64,000 nucleotides of DNA from Frateuria soli (GCF_021117385.1 NZ_CP088252.1:1240001-1304000), one strand, 5' to 3'; shown: positions 1 through 9,307, numbered from the stretch's first letter. Program-made: numbers and translations. The notes: generated by a model from the sequence alone, not told the origin.

Positions 1-1
1 A

Positions 2-808
2 TTCGGTTACGTGGCGCTGGCTTCCCTCTGGATCTGGCTCTCCGACCGTGCGCTTGAGTTACTGGTGCTCGACCCGGCCCAGCGGCTCTGGGCGCAGAGC
101 ACCAAAGGCTGGTTCTTCGTCTCGATGACTGGCCTGATGCTGTACTGGATGATCGGTCGGGATCTCAAGCGCCTGGCCGCGATCAACAGCCAGCTGGTGC
201 GCGGCCACGAACAGAGCCTGCGCGTGCTGGTTTCCGCGATGGACATCCGCCACAAGGAAACCGGTGACCATTCCGATCGCGTGATGCGCATGGCACTGGG
301 CCTGGCGCGGCTGGCTGGCGTGCAGGACGGGGAGCTGCCGGCGCTGAAGTTCGGCGCGCTGCTGCACGACATCGGCAAGCTCGCCATCCCGGACGCCATC
401 CTGATCAAGCCGGGCAAGCTCGACGAGGCCGAGATGGCGCACATGCGCCGGCATCCGGAGATCGGCCGTGACCTGATGGAGCAGGTCGACTTCCTGCGCG
501 ATGCGGTGGACATCCCCTATGCGCACCACGAGCGCTGGGACGGCAGCGGCTATCCGCGTGGGCTGCGCGGCGAGGAGATCCCGCTGGCCGCACGCATCTT
601 CAGCATCGTGGACGTGTGGGATGCGTTGAGTTTCCCGCGCGTCTACAAGCCGGCGTGGCCGGAGGAGGACGTCATGGCCTACCTGCGCGGGGCTGCCGGC
701 AGCCAGCTCGATCCGCACCTGGTCGGGCTTTTCCTTGCCAACTACCCGGAGATCAAGGCGCTGGGCATGGCCGACTCGACATCGCCCCGGGAACAGGCCC
801 GGGCCTAG
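2..808 (+). CDS. HD-GYP domain protein, membrane-anchored (5' end outside window)
   Basis: Probable cyclic-di-GMP phosphodiesterase. The reading frame is open to the left edge (codons start at base 2), so the true start lies outside the window; an in-frame GTG at 11 is not convincing. Counting from that GTG, residues 1-50 are hydrophobic with two likely membrane segments, then a linker leads to an HD domain with HDIGK at about 119-123 and HHERWDGSGYP at about 172-182, the signature that separates HD-GYP from plain HD hydrolases. HD-GYP proteins hydrolyse c-di-GMP and so lower its level; the missing N-terminus may hold a sensor. The stop codon overlaps that of the convergent aat gene by 3 bases. 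Family call is firm; the signal sensed is unknown. Confidence 0.88.
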   Translation, partial: FGYVALASLWIWLSDRALELLVLDPAQRLWAQSTKGWFFVSMTGLMLYWMIGRDLKRLAAINSQLVRGHEQSLRVLVSAMDIRHKETGDHSDRVMRMALGLARLAGVQDGELPALKFGALLHDIGKLAIPDAILIKPGKLDEAEMAHMRRHPEIGRDLMEQVDFLRDAVDIPYAHHERWDGSGYPRGLRGEEIPLAARIFSIVDVWDALSFPRVYKPAWPEEDVMAYLRGAAGSQLDPHLVGLFLANYPEIKALGMADSTSPREQARA

Positions 809-1527
809 AGATAATCGGTCGCCGGTCGCGTCGGCACCGTGCGCCAGCGCAACGCGTCGGATGGCTGCGCGACGAGCGTGCGCACCTGGGGCAGGAACGC
901 GTCGCGAGGGATCTCGCGGGCGCCCAGCCCCAGCAGGTGCGGGTTGCTGACCTGCGCATCGAGGAGCGGAAAGCCCCATTCGCGCAGCAAGGCCGCCAGT
1001 GCCATCAGTGCCAGTTTCGAGCCGCCGCTGTGCGCGCTGAACATCGACTCGCCGCAGAACAGCCGCCCCACGCCCACACCATAGACGCCGCCGACCAGCG
1101 CGTCGCCTTCCCATACCTCCACGCTGTGCGCGTGGCCCTGCGTGTGCAGCGCAGCATAGGCGTCGATGATGGCCTGGCCGATCCAGGTGCCGTGCTGGCC
1201 CGGTCGCGGCGCGGCGCAGGCACGCATCACGCGAACGAACGCCTCGTCCACGGTGACGTGCCAGTCCGTGCCGGCCAGCGCACGGCGCAGGCTGCGGTTG
1301 GCGTGGAGGGTCGCGGTGTCGAACACGCAGCGCGGATCGGGCGACCACCACAGGATCGGCTCGCCCGGGTTGAACCACGGGAAGATGCCCCGTTCGTAGG
1401 CCGCCAGCAGCCGCCGTGGCGAGAGATCGCCGCCGAAGGCCAGCAGCCCGTTGGGTTCGACCAGGGCCTGGCGCGGATCGGGAAAGCGCTCCGGCGAGGC
1501 CGGGTCGAGCAGCGGCAGGCGGATCAC
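805..1527 (-). CDS. aat: Leucyl/phenylalanyl-tRNA--protein transferase
   Basis: Transfers Leu or Phe from aminoacyl-tRNA to proteins with N-terminal Arg or Lys, creating N-degrons for ClpS/ClpAP; acts in the cytoplasm. The 240-residue protein has the family blocks GGDLSPRRLLAAYERGIFPW (32-51), WWSPDPRCVF (60-69), HSVEVWE (134-140) and GESMFS (159-164), and the usual length. The GTG start is chosen because it overlaps the stop of the upstream FemAB-like gene as GTGA, a sign of translational coupling. The gene ends tail to tail with the HD-GYP gene. Confidence 0.93.
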   Translation of the reverse strand: MIRLPLLDPASPERFPDPRQALVEPNGLLAFGGDLSPRRLLAAYERGIFPWFNPGEPILWWSPDPRCVFDTATLHANRSLRRALAGTDWHVTVDEAFVRVMRACAAPRPGQHGTWIGQAIIDAYAALHTQGHAHSVEVWEGDALVGGVYGVGVGRLFCGESMFSAHSGGSKLALMALAALLREWGFPLLDAQVSNPHLLGLGAREIPRDAFLPQVRTLVAQPSDALRWRTVPTRPATDYL

Positions 1528-2693
1528 CGGCAGGCCTCCGCATAGGGCGCGTGCGTGGCCAGCTCGGCGACGTACTCGTCCATCGCCTGTGCCTCGTGGA
1601 TCAATGCCTCGCGCACGGCACGGCGGAACTGCGGGTGGGCAAGGTAATGGCGCGAGTGGGTGCTTACCGGCACGAAGCCGCGTGCCAGCTTGTGCTCGCC
1701 CTGCGCGCCCGGTTCGAAGCGGGTGAGCCCGCGGGCGATCGCATGCTCGATGCCGCGGTAATAGCAGAGCTCGAAATGCAGGCCCGGCACGTCCACGCGG
1801 GCACCCCAGTAGCGTCCGTAGAGCGTGGTATCGCTTTGCAGGAACAGGGCCATGGCCTCGATGCGCTCGCCATCCACCGCGCAGGCCACCTGCACGGCAT
1901 CGCCCATGCCGCCCAGGGCATCGAAGAACGCAGGCGTCAGCGCGGCGTGGTTGCCCTTGGCGTCGAAGGTGGCCGCATAGAGGGCGTAGATCTGCCGCCA
2001 GGCATCCGCGTCGAGGCTCGAGCCGCCGCGCATGCCTGTCGCCAGGCCGCAGGCGTGTACCCGCGCGCGTTCCTGCCGGATGTTCTTGCGCTTTCTGGGC
2101 TTGAGCGCGGCGAGGAACTGGTCGAAGTCGCCGTAGCCGCGGTTGTGCCAGTGGAACTGCACGTCCGAGCGCGCCAGCCATTCATCGCCGAAGGCCTCCA
2201 GTTCCGCGTCCGGCAGGAAGTTGACGTGCGCGGAGGACAGGCCCAGGCGGTCGGTTTCAGCGCGTATCGCCTCCACCAGCGCCTGCCGCAGCCGCGGTGC
2301 GCGCTCATCCGTACCGGCGAGCAGGCGCGGACCGGGCACGGGCGAGTAGGGCACGGCATTGAGCAGTTTAGGATAGTAGTCGCCGCCGGCGCGCTCCCAG
2401 GCGCTGGCCCAGCTCCAGTCGAACACGAACTCGCCGTGCGAGTTGCCCTTCAGGTACAGCGGCGCGGCGGCGACCAGGCGCTCGCCCTCGTACAGCCCCA
2501 GGTGGTGCGGCTGCCAGCCCCAGTCCGGGCGGATGCAGCCGGTGCGCTCGAGCGTGTGCAGGAAGGCGTGCGAGACGAACGGATTGGCGCCCGGGCGCAG
2601 CGCATCCCAGGTCGCCGCGGGCAGTGCGGCGATGGCGGGGTGGAAACGGGCGGCGAGCATCGATGTGGGAGCTGCGGGCGTGGTGGAATGCAA
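1524..2693 (-). CDS. FemAB-like / GNAT-fold protein (DUF482, COG3146-like)
   Basis: A 389-residue cytoplasmic protein of the DUF482 family (FemAB-like, GNAT fold), sometimes annotated as a peptidoglycan-related acyltransferase; the substrate is not established. Typical family stretches are the N-terminal NPFVSHAFLHTLE, the FDWSWASAW segment, HWHNRGYGDFDQFLA, KRKNIRQERARV and the C-terminal FEPGAQGEHKLARGF region. No signal peptide is seen. It is the first gene of a two-gene unit with aat and is divergent from serC, 129 bases away. An aminoacyl-tRNA-using fold next to aat is suggestive, but a shared function is only inference. Confidence 0.8.
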   Translation of the reverse strand: MHSTTPAAPTSMLAARFHPAIAALPAATWDALRPGANPFVSHAFLHTLERTGCIRPDWGWQPHHLGLYEGERLVAAAPLYLKGNSHGEFVFDWSWASAWERAGGDYYPKLLNAVPYSPVPGPRLLAGTDERAPRLRQALVEAIRAETDRLGLSSAHVNFLPDAELEAFGDEWLARSDVQFHWHNRGYGDFDQFLAALKPRKRKNIRQERARVHACGLATGMRGGSSLDADAWRQIYALYAATFDAKGNHAALTPAFFDALGGMGDAVQVACAVDGERIEAMALFLQSDTTLYGRYWGARVDVPGLHFELCYYRGIEHAIARGLTRFEPGAQGEHKLARGFVPVSTHSRHYLAHPQFRRAVREALIHEAQAMDEYVAELATHAPYAEACR

Positions 2694-2753
2694 GCGGCAA
2701 GACTAGCGAACTTGCCCGCTTTGACCCAAACGCGTGGCCGTGCGAAAAGCCAT

Positions 2754-2784
2754 TTGACGGCCCCATGTTGCACCGCGCCATAAT
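2754..2784 (+). promoter_or_regulatory. Candidate sigma-70 promoter for serC-pheA-aroA
   Basis: TTGACG (2754-2759) and CATAAT (2779-2784), each matching the consensus at 5 of 6 positions, are separated by 19 bases, which is long. The predicted transcript would start near 2791, about 30 bases before the serC start codon. Confidence 0.45.
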
Positions 2785-2822
2785 GCGGGCTCTCCCCAAC
2801 TCTCCCCGTGAGGACGCGTGCT

Positions 2823-3908
2823 GTGAGCAGGGTCTGGAACTTCAGTGCGGGGCCCGCGGCATTGCCCCGGGCAGTGCTCGAGCAGGCGCAGCGCGAACTG
2901 CTGGACTGGCAGGGCAGCGGCGCCTCGGTGATGGAGCAGTCGCACCGCGGAAAGCGATTCATCGCCATGGCAGAACAGGCAGAGGCGGATCTGCGCGAAC
3001 TGCTGGAGATCCCCGGCGACTACGCGGTGCTGTTCCTGCAAGGCGGCGCGACCCAGCACTTCGCGCAGATCCCGATGAACCTCGCCGGCCCGACGGATAC
3101 GGTCGACTACGTCGTAAGCGGACACTGGAGCGAGAAGGCCGCCAGCGAGGCCGCCCCCTACGCGCGCGTCAATGTCGTGGCCAGCAGCAAGGCCGACGGT
3201 TTCCTGCACCTGCCGCCCCGCCGGGAGTGGCGCCTGGATCCGCGGGCGGCCTACGTGCACTACACGCCCAACGAAACCATCCATGGCGTCGAGTTCCACG
3301 ACGTGCCCGAGGCCGGCGAGGTCCCGCTGGTGGCGGACATGTCCTCCAACATCCTGTCCGGCCCGCTGGACGTGCGCCGCTTCGGCCTGATCTATGCCGG
3401 CGCGCAGAAGAACATCGGTCCATCAGGCCTCGTGGTGATGATCGTCCGTCGCGACCTGCTTGCGCGGCCGGGTCGACCGATGGCGCGGATCTTCCGCTAC
3501 GCGGAGCATGCCGCGGCCGGCTCCATGCTCAACACGCCCAACACGTTCGGCTGGTACCTGGCAGGGCTGACCTTCCAGTGGCTCAAGGGGCAGGGTGGGC
3601 TGGCCGCAGTGGCCGGGCGCAACCGTGCCAAGGCGGCGCTGCTGTACGGAACGATCGACAGCTCGGGCGGCTTCTACCGCAATCCGGTCGACCCTGCTTC
3701 GCGCTCGCGCATGAACGTGCCTTTCTTCCTGCGCGACGGCGCGCTCGATGCCGCCTTCCTGGCCGAATCGGAGGCTGCCGGACTGCTCGCGCTGAAAGGC
3801 CACAAGGCGCTTGGCGGGATGCGCGCGTCGCTGTACAACGCGGTGCCGCTGGAGGCGGTGGAGGTGCTGGTGGCGTTCATGCGTGATTTCGCGCGTCGCC
3901 ACGGCTGA
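2823..3908 (+). CDS. serC: Phosphoserine aminotransferase
   Basis: PLP enzyme that converts 3-phosphohydroxypyruvate and glutamate to phosphoserine (serine synthesis); it also acts in pyridoxal phosphate synthesis. The 361-residue protein starts with the diagnostic SRVWNFSAGPAALP and carries the PLP-binding lysine in AGAQKNIGPSG at about residue 196; the E. coli enzyme is 362 residues. I chose the GTG at 2823 over the GTG at 2808 because GAGGA at 2810-2814 is correctly spaced for it and the family starts there. It is first in a run with pheA (40-base gap) and aroA. Confidence 0.96.
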   Translation: MSRVWNFSAGPAALPRAVLEQAQRELLDWQGSGASVMEQSHRGKRFIAMAEQAEADLRELLEIPGDYAVLFLQGGATQHFAQIPMNLAGPTDTVDYVVSGHWSEKAASEAAPYARVNVVASSKADGFLHLPPRREWRLDPRAAYVHYTPNETIHGVEFHDVPEAGEVPLVADMSSNILSGPLDVRRFGLIYAGAQKNIGPSGLVVMIVRRDLLARPGRPMARIFRYAEHAAAGSMLNTPNTFGWYLAGLTFQWLKGQGGLAAVAGRNRAKAALLYGTIDSSGGFYRNPVDPASRSRMNVPFFLRDGALDAAFLAESEAAGLLALKGHKALGGMRASLYNAVPLEAVEVLVAFMRDFARRHG

Positions 3909-3948
3909 ACTGTTAACGTTTGGACTTCTTTACCGCTGGACATCCCGG

Positions 3949-5037
3949 ATGAATGAATCCACCGAATCGCTGGGCAAGGTGCGCGATCGCATCGACAGCA
4001 TCGACCGCCAGATCCAGGAGCTGATCTCCGAGCGCGCCAACTGGGCGCGGGAGGTCGCGCGGGTCAAGGGCGAGGGGTTGTCGGCGATCGACTACTACCG
4101 GCCCGAGCGCGAGGCGCACGTGCTGCGCATGGTGGTCGACCGCAACGACGGGCCGCTGTCGGACACCGAGATGGTGCGGCTGTTCCGCGAGATCATGTCC
4201 TCCTGCCTGGCGCAGGAGGACCCGCTCAAGGTCGGCTTCCTCGGGCCGGAGGGTACCTTCAGCGAACAGGCGGTACGCAAACACTTCGGCCACGCCGTCT
4301 ACGGCCTGCCGCTGGGCAGCATCGAGGAAGTGTTCCAGGAGGTGGCCGCCGGGAATGCCGATTTCGGCGTGGTGCCGGTGGAGAACTCCGGGCAGGGCAT
4401 GATCCAGGTGACGCTGGACATGTTCCTCACCTCCGAGGCGCGCATCTGCGGCGAGATCGAACTGCGGGTGCACCAGTGCCTGCTGTCGAAGGCCGCGGAA
4501 ATGGGCCACATCCGGCGCGTATTCGCCCACGCGCAGTCGCTGCAGCAGTGCAAGGCCTGGTTGCGGCTCAACCTGCCGGAGGTCGAGTGCGTGGCGGTCG
4601 GCAGCAACGCCGAGGCTGCGCGACTGGCGCGGCACGCGGACGACGCGGCGGCCATCGCTGGCAACACCGCCGGCAAGGTCTATGGCCTGAAGCCGCTCGC
4701 CGAAGGCATCGAGGACCGCGCCGACAACACCACCCGCTTCCTGGTGATCGGCCGCTCGCTCTTCCCGCCCTCGGGCAATGACCGCACCTCGCTGCTGATC
4801 ACCGTCAACGACAAGCCGGGCGCGCTCTACGACGTGCTGAGCCCGTTCGCCATGCATGGCGTGAGCATGAACCGCATCGAATCGCGACCGGCCCACACGG
4901 GCAAGTGGCAGTACGCCTTTTTCATCGACGTTTCCGGGCATATCGACGACGCGCCGTTGCAGGCAGCCTTGAAGGACATGGGGCCGGTGGCGACGCGGGT
5001 GCGCGTGCTGGGCTCCTATCCGGTGGCGTTGCCGTGA
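3949..5037 (+). CDS. pheA: Bifunctional chorismate mutase/prephenate dehydratase (P-protein)
   Basis: Makes phenylpyruvate from chorismate via prephenate. Three parts are visible in 362 residues: an AroQ-type chorismate mutase helix bundle (about 1-90, with RIDSIDRQIQELISERANWA), the prephenate dehydratase domain (about 95-270, with GFLGPEGTFSEQA, VPVENSGQG and DNTTRF), and a C-terminal ACT domain (about 285-355) with GALYDVLSPFA and ESRP, the phenylalanine-binding motif behind feedback inhibition. The ATG at 3949 begins the mutase domain directly. It is followed by aroA with a GTGA overlap. Confidence 0.96.
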   Translation: MNESTESLGKVRDRIDSIDRQIQELISERANWAREVARVKGEGLSAIDYYRPEREAHVLRMVVDRNDGPLSDTEMVRLFREIMSSCLAQEDPLKVGFLGPEGTFSEQAVRKHFGHAVYGLPLGSIEEVFQEVAAGNADFGVVPVENSGQGMIQVTLDMFLTSEARICGEIELRVHQCLLSKAAEMGHIRRVFAHAQSLQQCKAWLRLNLPEVECVAVGSNAEAARLARHADDAAAIAGNTAGKVYGLKPLAEGIEDRADNTTRFLVIGRSLFPPSGNDRTSLLITVNDKPGALYDVLSPFAMHGVSMNRIESRPAHTGKWQYAFFIDVSGHIDDAPLQAALKDMGPVATRVRVLGSYPVALP

Positions 5038-6359
5038 GCGGCGCCGAGCACACGGCCGGGCGCCTGGACTGGGTAAGCCGCCCAAGCGGACCGCTGCGCG
5101 GCGCGATCACGGTTCCGGGCGACAAGTCCGTCTCCCACCGGGCATTGATGCTTGCCGCGCTGGCGGAAGGTACCTCGCGCATCAGCGGCTTCCTCGAAGG
5201 CGAGGACACGCGCGCCACTGCCGCGGTGCTCGCCCAGTTGGGTGTCTCCATCGAGACGCCCGCGCCGGGCGAGCGGCTGGTACATGGCGTGGGCCTGCAT
5301 GGCCTGCGCGGGTCGGACCGGCCGCTGGACTGCGGCAATGCCGGCACCGGCATGCGCTTGCTCACCGGTTTGCTGGCAGGGCAGGCGTTCGACGCCACGC
5401 TGGTGGGCGACGAGTCGCTGTCGCGCCGACCGATGCGTCGCGTCACCGAGCCGCTGGTGTGGATGGGCGCGCGCATCGACACGCGCGAAGGCCTGCCGCC
5501 GCTGCACATCCACGGCGGCCGGCACCTGCGCGGCATCCGCTACGAATCCCCGGTGGCCAGCGCACAGGTGAAGTCCGCGCTGCTTCTGGCCGGTCTGTAC
5601 GCCGAGGGCGAAACCGAGATCCTGGAGCCGCACCCGACCCGCGACTACACCGAATGCATGCTGGCGGCCTTCGGCTGGCCGATCCGCTTCGCGCCGGGCC
5701 GGGCCAGCCTGACTGGCGGACACGCGCTGCAGGCCACCGACGTGCGGGTGCCGGCGGACTTTTCCTCCGCCGCGTTCTTCCTGGTCGCGGCGAGCCTGGT
5801 GCCCGGTTCGGAGCTGCTGCTGCGCGCGGTAGGCCTGAACACGCGTCGCACGGGGTTGCTGCTGGCGCTCAAGCTGATGGGCGCGGATATCGAGGTGGTG
5901 GACCAGCGCCGAAGCGGCGGCGAAACCGTCGCCGACCTCCGGGTATGCCACGCGCCGCTGCACGGCATCGAGCTGCCGCCGGCACTGGTGCCGGACATGA
6001 TCGACGAGTTCCCGGCGCTGTTCGTGGCCGCCGCGGCGGCGCAGGGCACCACCGTGATCCGAGGCGCGGCCGAGCTGCGCGTGAAGGAGTCCGACCGCAT
6101 CGCCAGCATGGCCGCCGGCCTGCGTGCGTTGGGCGTGCGGGTGGAGGAGACGCCCGACGGCGCAGCCATCACCGGCGGAACGCTGGGCGCGGGTGTGGTC
6201 CAGGGCCATGGCGACCATCGCGTGGCCATGAGCTTTGCCGTGGCCGGTCTGGTCGCCACGGGCGGCGTGCGCATCGAGGATTGCCGCAACGTGGCCACCT
6301 CCTTTCCCGGCTTCATGGAGCTGGCCAACGGCTGCGGATTCGCGCTGGCGGAAGCGTAG
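5034..6359 (+). CDS. aroA: 3-phosphoshikimate 1-carboxyvinyltransferase (EPSP synthase)
   Basis: Joins shikimate-3-phosphate and PEP to form EPSP, the sixth shikimate-pathway step. The GTG start overlaps the pheA stop (GTGA), giving 441 residues. Motifs include PGDKSVSHRA (28-37), NAGTGMRLL, LSRRPMRR, SAQVKSALLLAG, a DEFPALFVAAA block and KESDRIASMA. GDKS with SHR and SAQVK resemble the class II (glyphosate-tolerant type) signature rather than the E. coli-type GSKSVSNR, although the loop is NAGTG rather than NAATG. Glyphosate behaviour cannot be judged from sequence alone. It closes the serC-pheA-aroA run. Confidence 0.95.
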   Translation: MSGAEHTAGRLDWVSRPSGPLRGAITVPGDKSVSHRALMLAALAEGTSRISGFLEGEDTRATAAVLAQLGVSIETPAPGERLVHGVGLHGLRGSDRPLDCGNAGTGMRLLTGLLAGQAFDATLVGDESLSRRPMRRVTEPLVWMGARIDTREGLPPLHIHGGRHLRGIRYESPVASAQVKSALLLAGLYAEGETEILEPHPTRDYTECMLAAFGWPIRFAPGRASLTGGHALQATDVRVPADFSSAAFFLVAASLVPGSELLLRAVGLNTRRTGLLLALKLMGADIEVVDQRRSGGETVADLRVCHAPLHGIELPPALVPDMIDEFPALFVAAAAAQGTTVIRGAAELRVKESDRIASMAAGLRALGVRVEETPDGAAITGGTLGAGVVQGHGDHRVAMSFAVAGLVATGGVRIEDCRNVATSFPGFMELANGCGFALAEA

Positions 6360-6391
6360 CCGGCTCTCTGTCTCAGGTCCCGGTTTGCCTC

Positions 6392-6417
6392 GTGCGGGAG
6401 CGCACTGTGCGCGACGC
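6392..6417 (+). repeat. Degenerate REP-like palindrome
   Basis: GAGCGCACTGTGCGCGACGC sits after a GTGCGG where the better copies have GTAG. It resembles the REP elements at 30283 and 13857 but is diverged and has no inverted partner nearby. The rest of the 278-base aroA-kdsB gap (6360-6637) shows nothing I recognise beyond the ribosome site of kdsB. Confidence 0.4.
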
Positions 6418-6637
6418 ATCGGAAGCCGGGCGCGTCATGATCCGTTCTCTCGCGTGAAGCCGGACTGCGCGCCCCGCGCGGATGCGCGGCCGCAAAGCGG
6501 CGGCCAGCACGCCCGGCGTGTCTACGGGGCCGGTTCGCCCGATCCTGGATACGGCGCAACGCCTCGGCCGGAACATGCGCCCGCTGCCGTCCGGCATGGC
6601 CCGATGCTAGGCTCCCCGCTTTCCCCGAGGCCATGCC

Positions 6638-7411
6638 ATGCCTGCCGTCCCGCCCTTCATCGTCGCCATTCCGGCCCGCTACGGCTCCACCCGCTTGCCG
6701 GCCAAGCCGCTGCGCACCCTCGCTGGCCTGCCAATGGTCGTGCGCGTGGCGCAGCGTGCACTGCAGGCCGGGGCCGGCCAGGTGGTGGTAGCGGTGGACG
6801 ACACGCGCGTCGCCGATGCGCTGGCCGGGCAGGGCGTCGATGTCTGCATGACCCGCGCCGACCACGCATCCGGCAGCGATCGCCTGGCTGAAGTCGCCGA
6901 TCGCTACGGCTGGCCGGCCAACGCCATCGTGGTGAACCTGCAAGGTGACGAGCCGTTCGCGCCGGCGGCCGGCATCCGCGAAGTCGCGCGTGCGCTGGCC
7001 GGGGACGACGCGCCCATGGCCACGCTCGCCACGCCGATCACGGAGGCGCACGAGCTGTTCGATCCCAACGTGGTCAAGCTGGTGCGCGGGGCCGACGGGC
7101 GCGCGCTGTACTTCAGCCGGGCGCCGTTGCCCTGGGCGCGCGACGCGTTCGCCGCCGACCGCCGGACGCTGCCCGGAAGCGTGCCGTTCCTGCGCCACAT
7201 CGGGATCTACGCCTATCGCGCCGGTTTCCTTGGCCGCTACACCGGCCTTTCGCGCACGCCGCTGGAACAGGCGGAGTCGCTGGAACAGTTGCGGGTGCTG
7301 GAACACGGCTTTCCGATCGCGGTGCGGCTGACGCCCGAGCCGTTTCCGCCCGGCATCGACACCGAGGCGGACGTGGAGCGTGCGGAGCGCTGGCTCGCCA
7401 CCCAGCCGTAA
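6638..7411 (+). CDS. kdsB: 3-deoxy-manno-octulosonate cytidylyltransferase (CMP-KDO synthetase)
   Basis: Activates KDO with CTP so it can be added to lipid A, an essential step of lipopolysaccharide core synthesis. The 257-residue protein has the nucleotidyltransferase start [15 protein letters not shown], the [11 protein letters not shown] block, [10 protein letters not shown] and a C-terminal [15 protein letters not shown]-like segment (here [15 protein letters not shown]). A GAGG at 6627-6630 supports the ATG at 6638. In many relatives kdsB follows lpxK; here lpxK is about 50 kb away and abuts a secretion cluster. Confidence 0.95.
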   Translation: MPAVPPFIVAIPARYGSTRLPAKPLRTLAGLPMVVRVAQRALQAGAGQVVVAVDDTRVADALAGQGVDVCMTRADHASGSDRLAEVADRYGWPANAIVVNLQGDEPFAPAAGIREVARALAGDDAPMATLATPITEAHELFDPNVVKLVRGADGRALYFSRAPLPWARDAFAADRRTLPGSVPFLRHIGIYAYRAGFLGRYTGLSRTPLEQAESLEQLRVLEHGFPIAVRLTPEPFPPGIDTEADVERAERWLATQP

Positions 7412-7467
7412 GCCGCGGGGCGGCAGGCTGTTCGGCCACCGGTCACGGCGCCGCTTGCCGGAGCGGC

Positions 7468-7473
7468 TAGAAT
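7468..7473 (+). promoter_or_regulatory. -10 element immediately before uvrC (possible leaderless transcript)
   Basis: TAGAAT ends only 7 bases before the uvrC ATG at 7481, so a transcript from it would begin at or within a base or two of the start codon. No good -35 is visible and no Shine-Dalgarno fits in the gap. Confidence 0.35.
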
Positions 7474-7480
7474 CGCCCAC

Positions 7481-9307
7481 ATGCAGTCGCCCCAGACGCC
7501 GCCGTTCGACGGCAAGGCCTTCGTCCACACCCTGACCACCTCGCCCGGCGTCTACCGTTATTTCGACGCCGACGACGAACTCCTGTACGTGGGCAAGGCG
7601 GGCAACCTCAAGAAGCGCGTCGGCAGTTACTTCCTCAAGCCGCGGATGGAGCCGCGCATCAACGCGATGGTGTCGCAGATCGCGCGGTGCGAGATCACCG
7701 TCACCCGCACCGAGGGGGAGGCGCTGCTGCTCGAATCGCAGCTGATCAAGTCGCTCAAGCCGCGCTACAACATCCTGCTGCGCGACGACAAAAGCTATCC
7801 GTACATCTATCTTTCCGGCGGCGAGGACTACCCGCGCCTGGCCTTCCACCGCGGGGCGAAGAACCTGCCAGGCCGCTATTTCGGGCCGTACCCGAGCGCC
7901 TTCGCCGTGCGCGAAAGCCTCAACCTGATGCAGAAGCTGTTCAAGGTTCGCCAGTGCGAGGACAGCTACTTCCGCAACCGCTCGCGGCCATGCCTGCAGT
8001 ACCAGATCGGTCGATGCAGCGCGCCTTGCGTGGGCCTGATTTCGGTCGAGGACTATCGCAACGACGTGCGCCATGCCGAGATGTTCCTGGAAGGGCGCAG
8101 CAGCGCGGTGATCGACGAGCTGGCCGCGTCGATGGAGAAGGCGGCCGCCGGGCTCGACTTCGAGCGCGCCGCCGCCTTGCGCGACCAGGTCGCCGCCTTG
8201 CGCAAGCTGCAGGCGCAACACCACGTGCAGGGCGCCAGCGCGGACATGGACGTGATCGCCTGCCGGATCGAGGGCGGCCTGGCGTGCGTCAGCGTGCTGT
8301 TCTTCCGCAACGGCATCAGCCTGGGCACGCGCGACTTCTTCCCGCGCCTGCCGCTGGATGCCGAGCCAGCCGACGTGTTGTCCCAGTTCATTGCCCAGTA
8401 CTACCTGGACCGGCCGGTCCCGCGCGAGATCATCCTGTGCGAGGCGATCCCCGACCAGGCCCTGCTGGCGCAGGTGCTGTGCGAACAGGCCCGCCACGCG
8501 GTGGACATCAAATCCAGCGTACGCGGCGAGCGCGCGCGGTTCCTGCAGATGGCCGAGCGCAACGCGCAGGCCTCGCTGACCTCGCGCCTGGCCAGCCGGC
8601 AGACCCTGGGCGCGCGCTTCGACGACCTGCAGAAGCTGCTGGAGCTCCCCGGGTCACCGCGGCGCATCGAGTGCTTCGACATCAGCCACACCATGGGCGA
8701 GGCGACTGTCGCCTCCTGCGTGGTGTTCGGCCCGGAAGGTGCGGAGAAATCGCACTATCGGCGCTTCAACATCGCCGGCATCACCCCGGGCGACGACTAC
8801 GCGGCGATGCACCAGGCGTTGACCCGGCGTTTCCGCAAGGTCGCGGCGGGCGAGGGCGCCAAGCCGGACGTGCTGCTGATCGATGGTGGCGGCGGACAGG
8901 TCGCGCAGGCGCTGGACGTGCTGGCCGAACTGGGCGTGGCCGGCATCGAGGTGGTGGGCGTGGCCAAGGGGCCCGGCCGGCGGGCGGGCGAGGAAACCCT
9001 TGTGCTGGCCAACTCCGGCCGCGAAATCCATCCCGGCCCCAGCTCGCCCGCATTGCACCTGGTCGCGGCCGTACGCGACGAGGCCCACCGCTTCGCAATC
9101 AGCGGGCATCGCAAACGCCGCGAGAAGGCGCGCGAGCGCAGCATCCTGGAAGAGGTGCCTGGCATCGGTGCGCGCCGGCGCGCGGCGCTGCTGAAGGCAT
9201 TCGGCGGCCTGGCCGGGGTCGAGGCTGCGGGCGTCGAAGAGCTGGCCTCTATCAAGGGCATCGACCGCGGGCTGGCCGAGCGCATCTACGCCGCCCTGCA
9301 CGGATAG
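7481..9307 (+). CDS. uvrC: Excinuclease ABC subunit C
   Basis: Makes both incisions in nucleotide excision repair with UvrB on damaged DNA. In 608 residues: an N-terminal GIY-YIG nuclease (PGVYRYFDADDELLYVGKAGNLKKRV, split in two by the GVYR and YVGKA cores), a cysteine cluster region (CLQYQIGRCSAPC), a UVR UvrB-binding helix near 200-235 (DELAASMEKAAAGLDFERAA), the RNase H-like 5' nuclease half (ECFDISHTMGEATVASCVVF; DVLLIDGGGGQ) and C-terminal helix-hairpin-helix motifs (VPGIGARRRAALL; IKGIDRGLAERIY). Followed 49 bases later by pgsA, as in E. coli. Confidence 0.97.
   Translation: MQSPQTPPFDGKAFVHTLTTSPGVYRYFDADDELLYVGKAGNLKKRVGSYFLKPRMEPRINAMVSQIARCEITVTRTEGEALLLESQLIKSLKPRYNILLRDDKSYPYIYLSGGEDYPRLAFHRGAKNLPGRYFGPYPSAFAVRESLNLMQKLFKVRQCEDSYFRNRSRPCLQYQIGRCSAPCVGLISVEDYRNDVRHAEMFLEGRSSAVIDELAASMEKAAAGLDFERAAALRDQVAALRKLQAQHHVQGASADMDVIACRIEGGLACVSVLFFRNGISLGTRDFFPRLPLDAEPADVLSQFIAQYYLDRPVPREIILCEAIPDQALLAQVLCEQARHAVDIKSSVRGERARFLQMAERNAQASLTSRLASRQTLGARFDDLQKLLELPGSPRRIECFDISHTMGEATVASCVVFGPEGAEKSHYRRFNIAGITPGDDYAAMHQALTRRFRKVAAGEGAKPDVLLIDGGGGQVAQALDVLAELGVAGIEVVGVAKGPGRRAGEETLVLANSGREIHPGPSSPALHLVAAVRDEAHRFAISGHRKRREKARERSILEEVPGIGARRRAALLKAFGGLAGVEAAGVEELASIKGIDRGLAERIYAALHG

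Noticed and set aside
5645-8497. A 950-codon frame antisense to aroA, kdsB and uvrC
   Set aside because: Runs through three well-defined genes on the other strand and shows no domain or start context.
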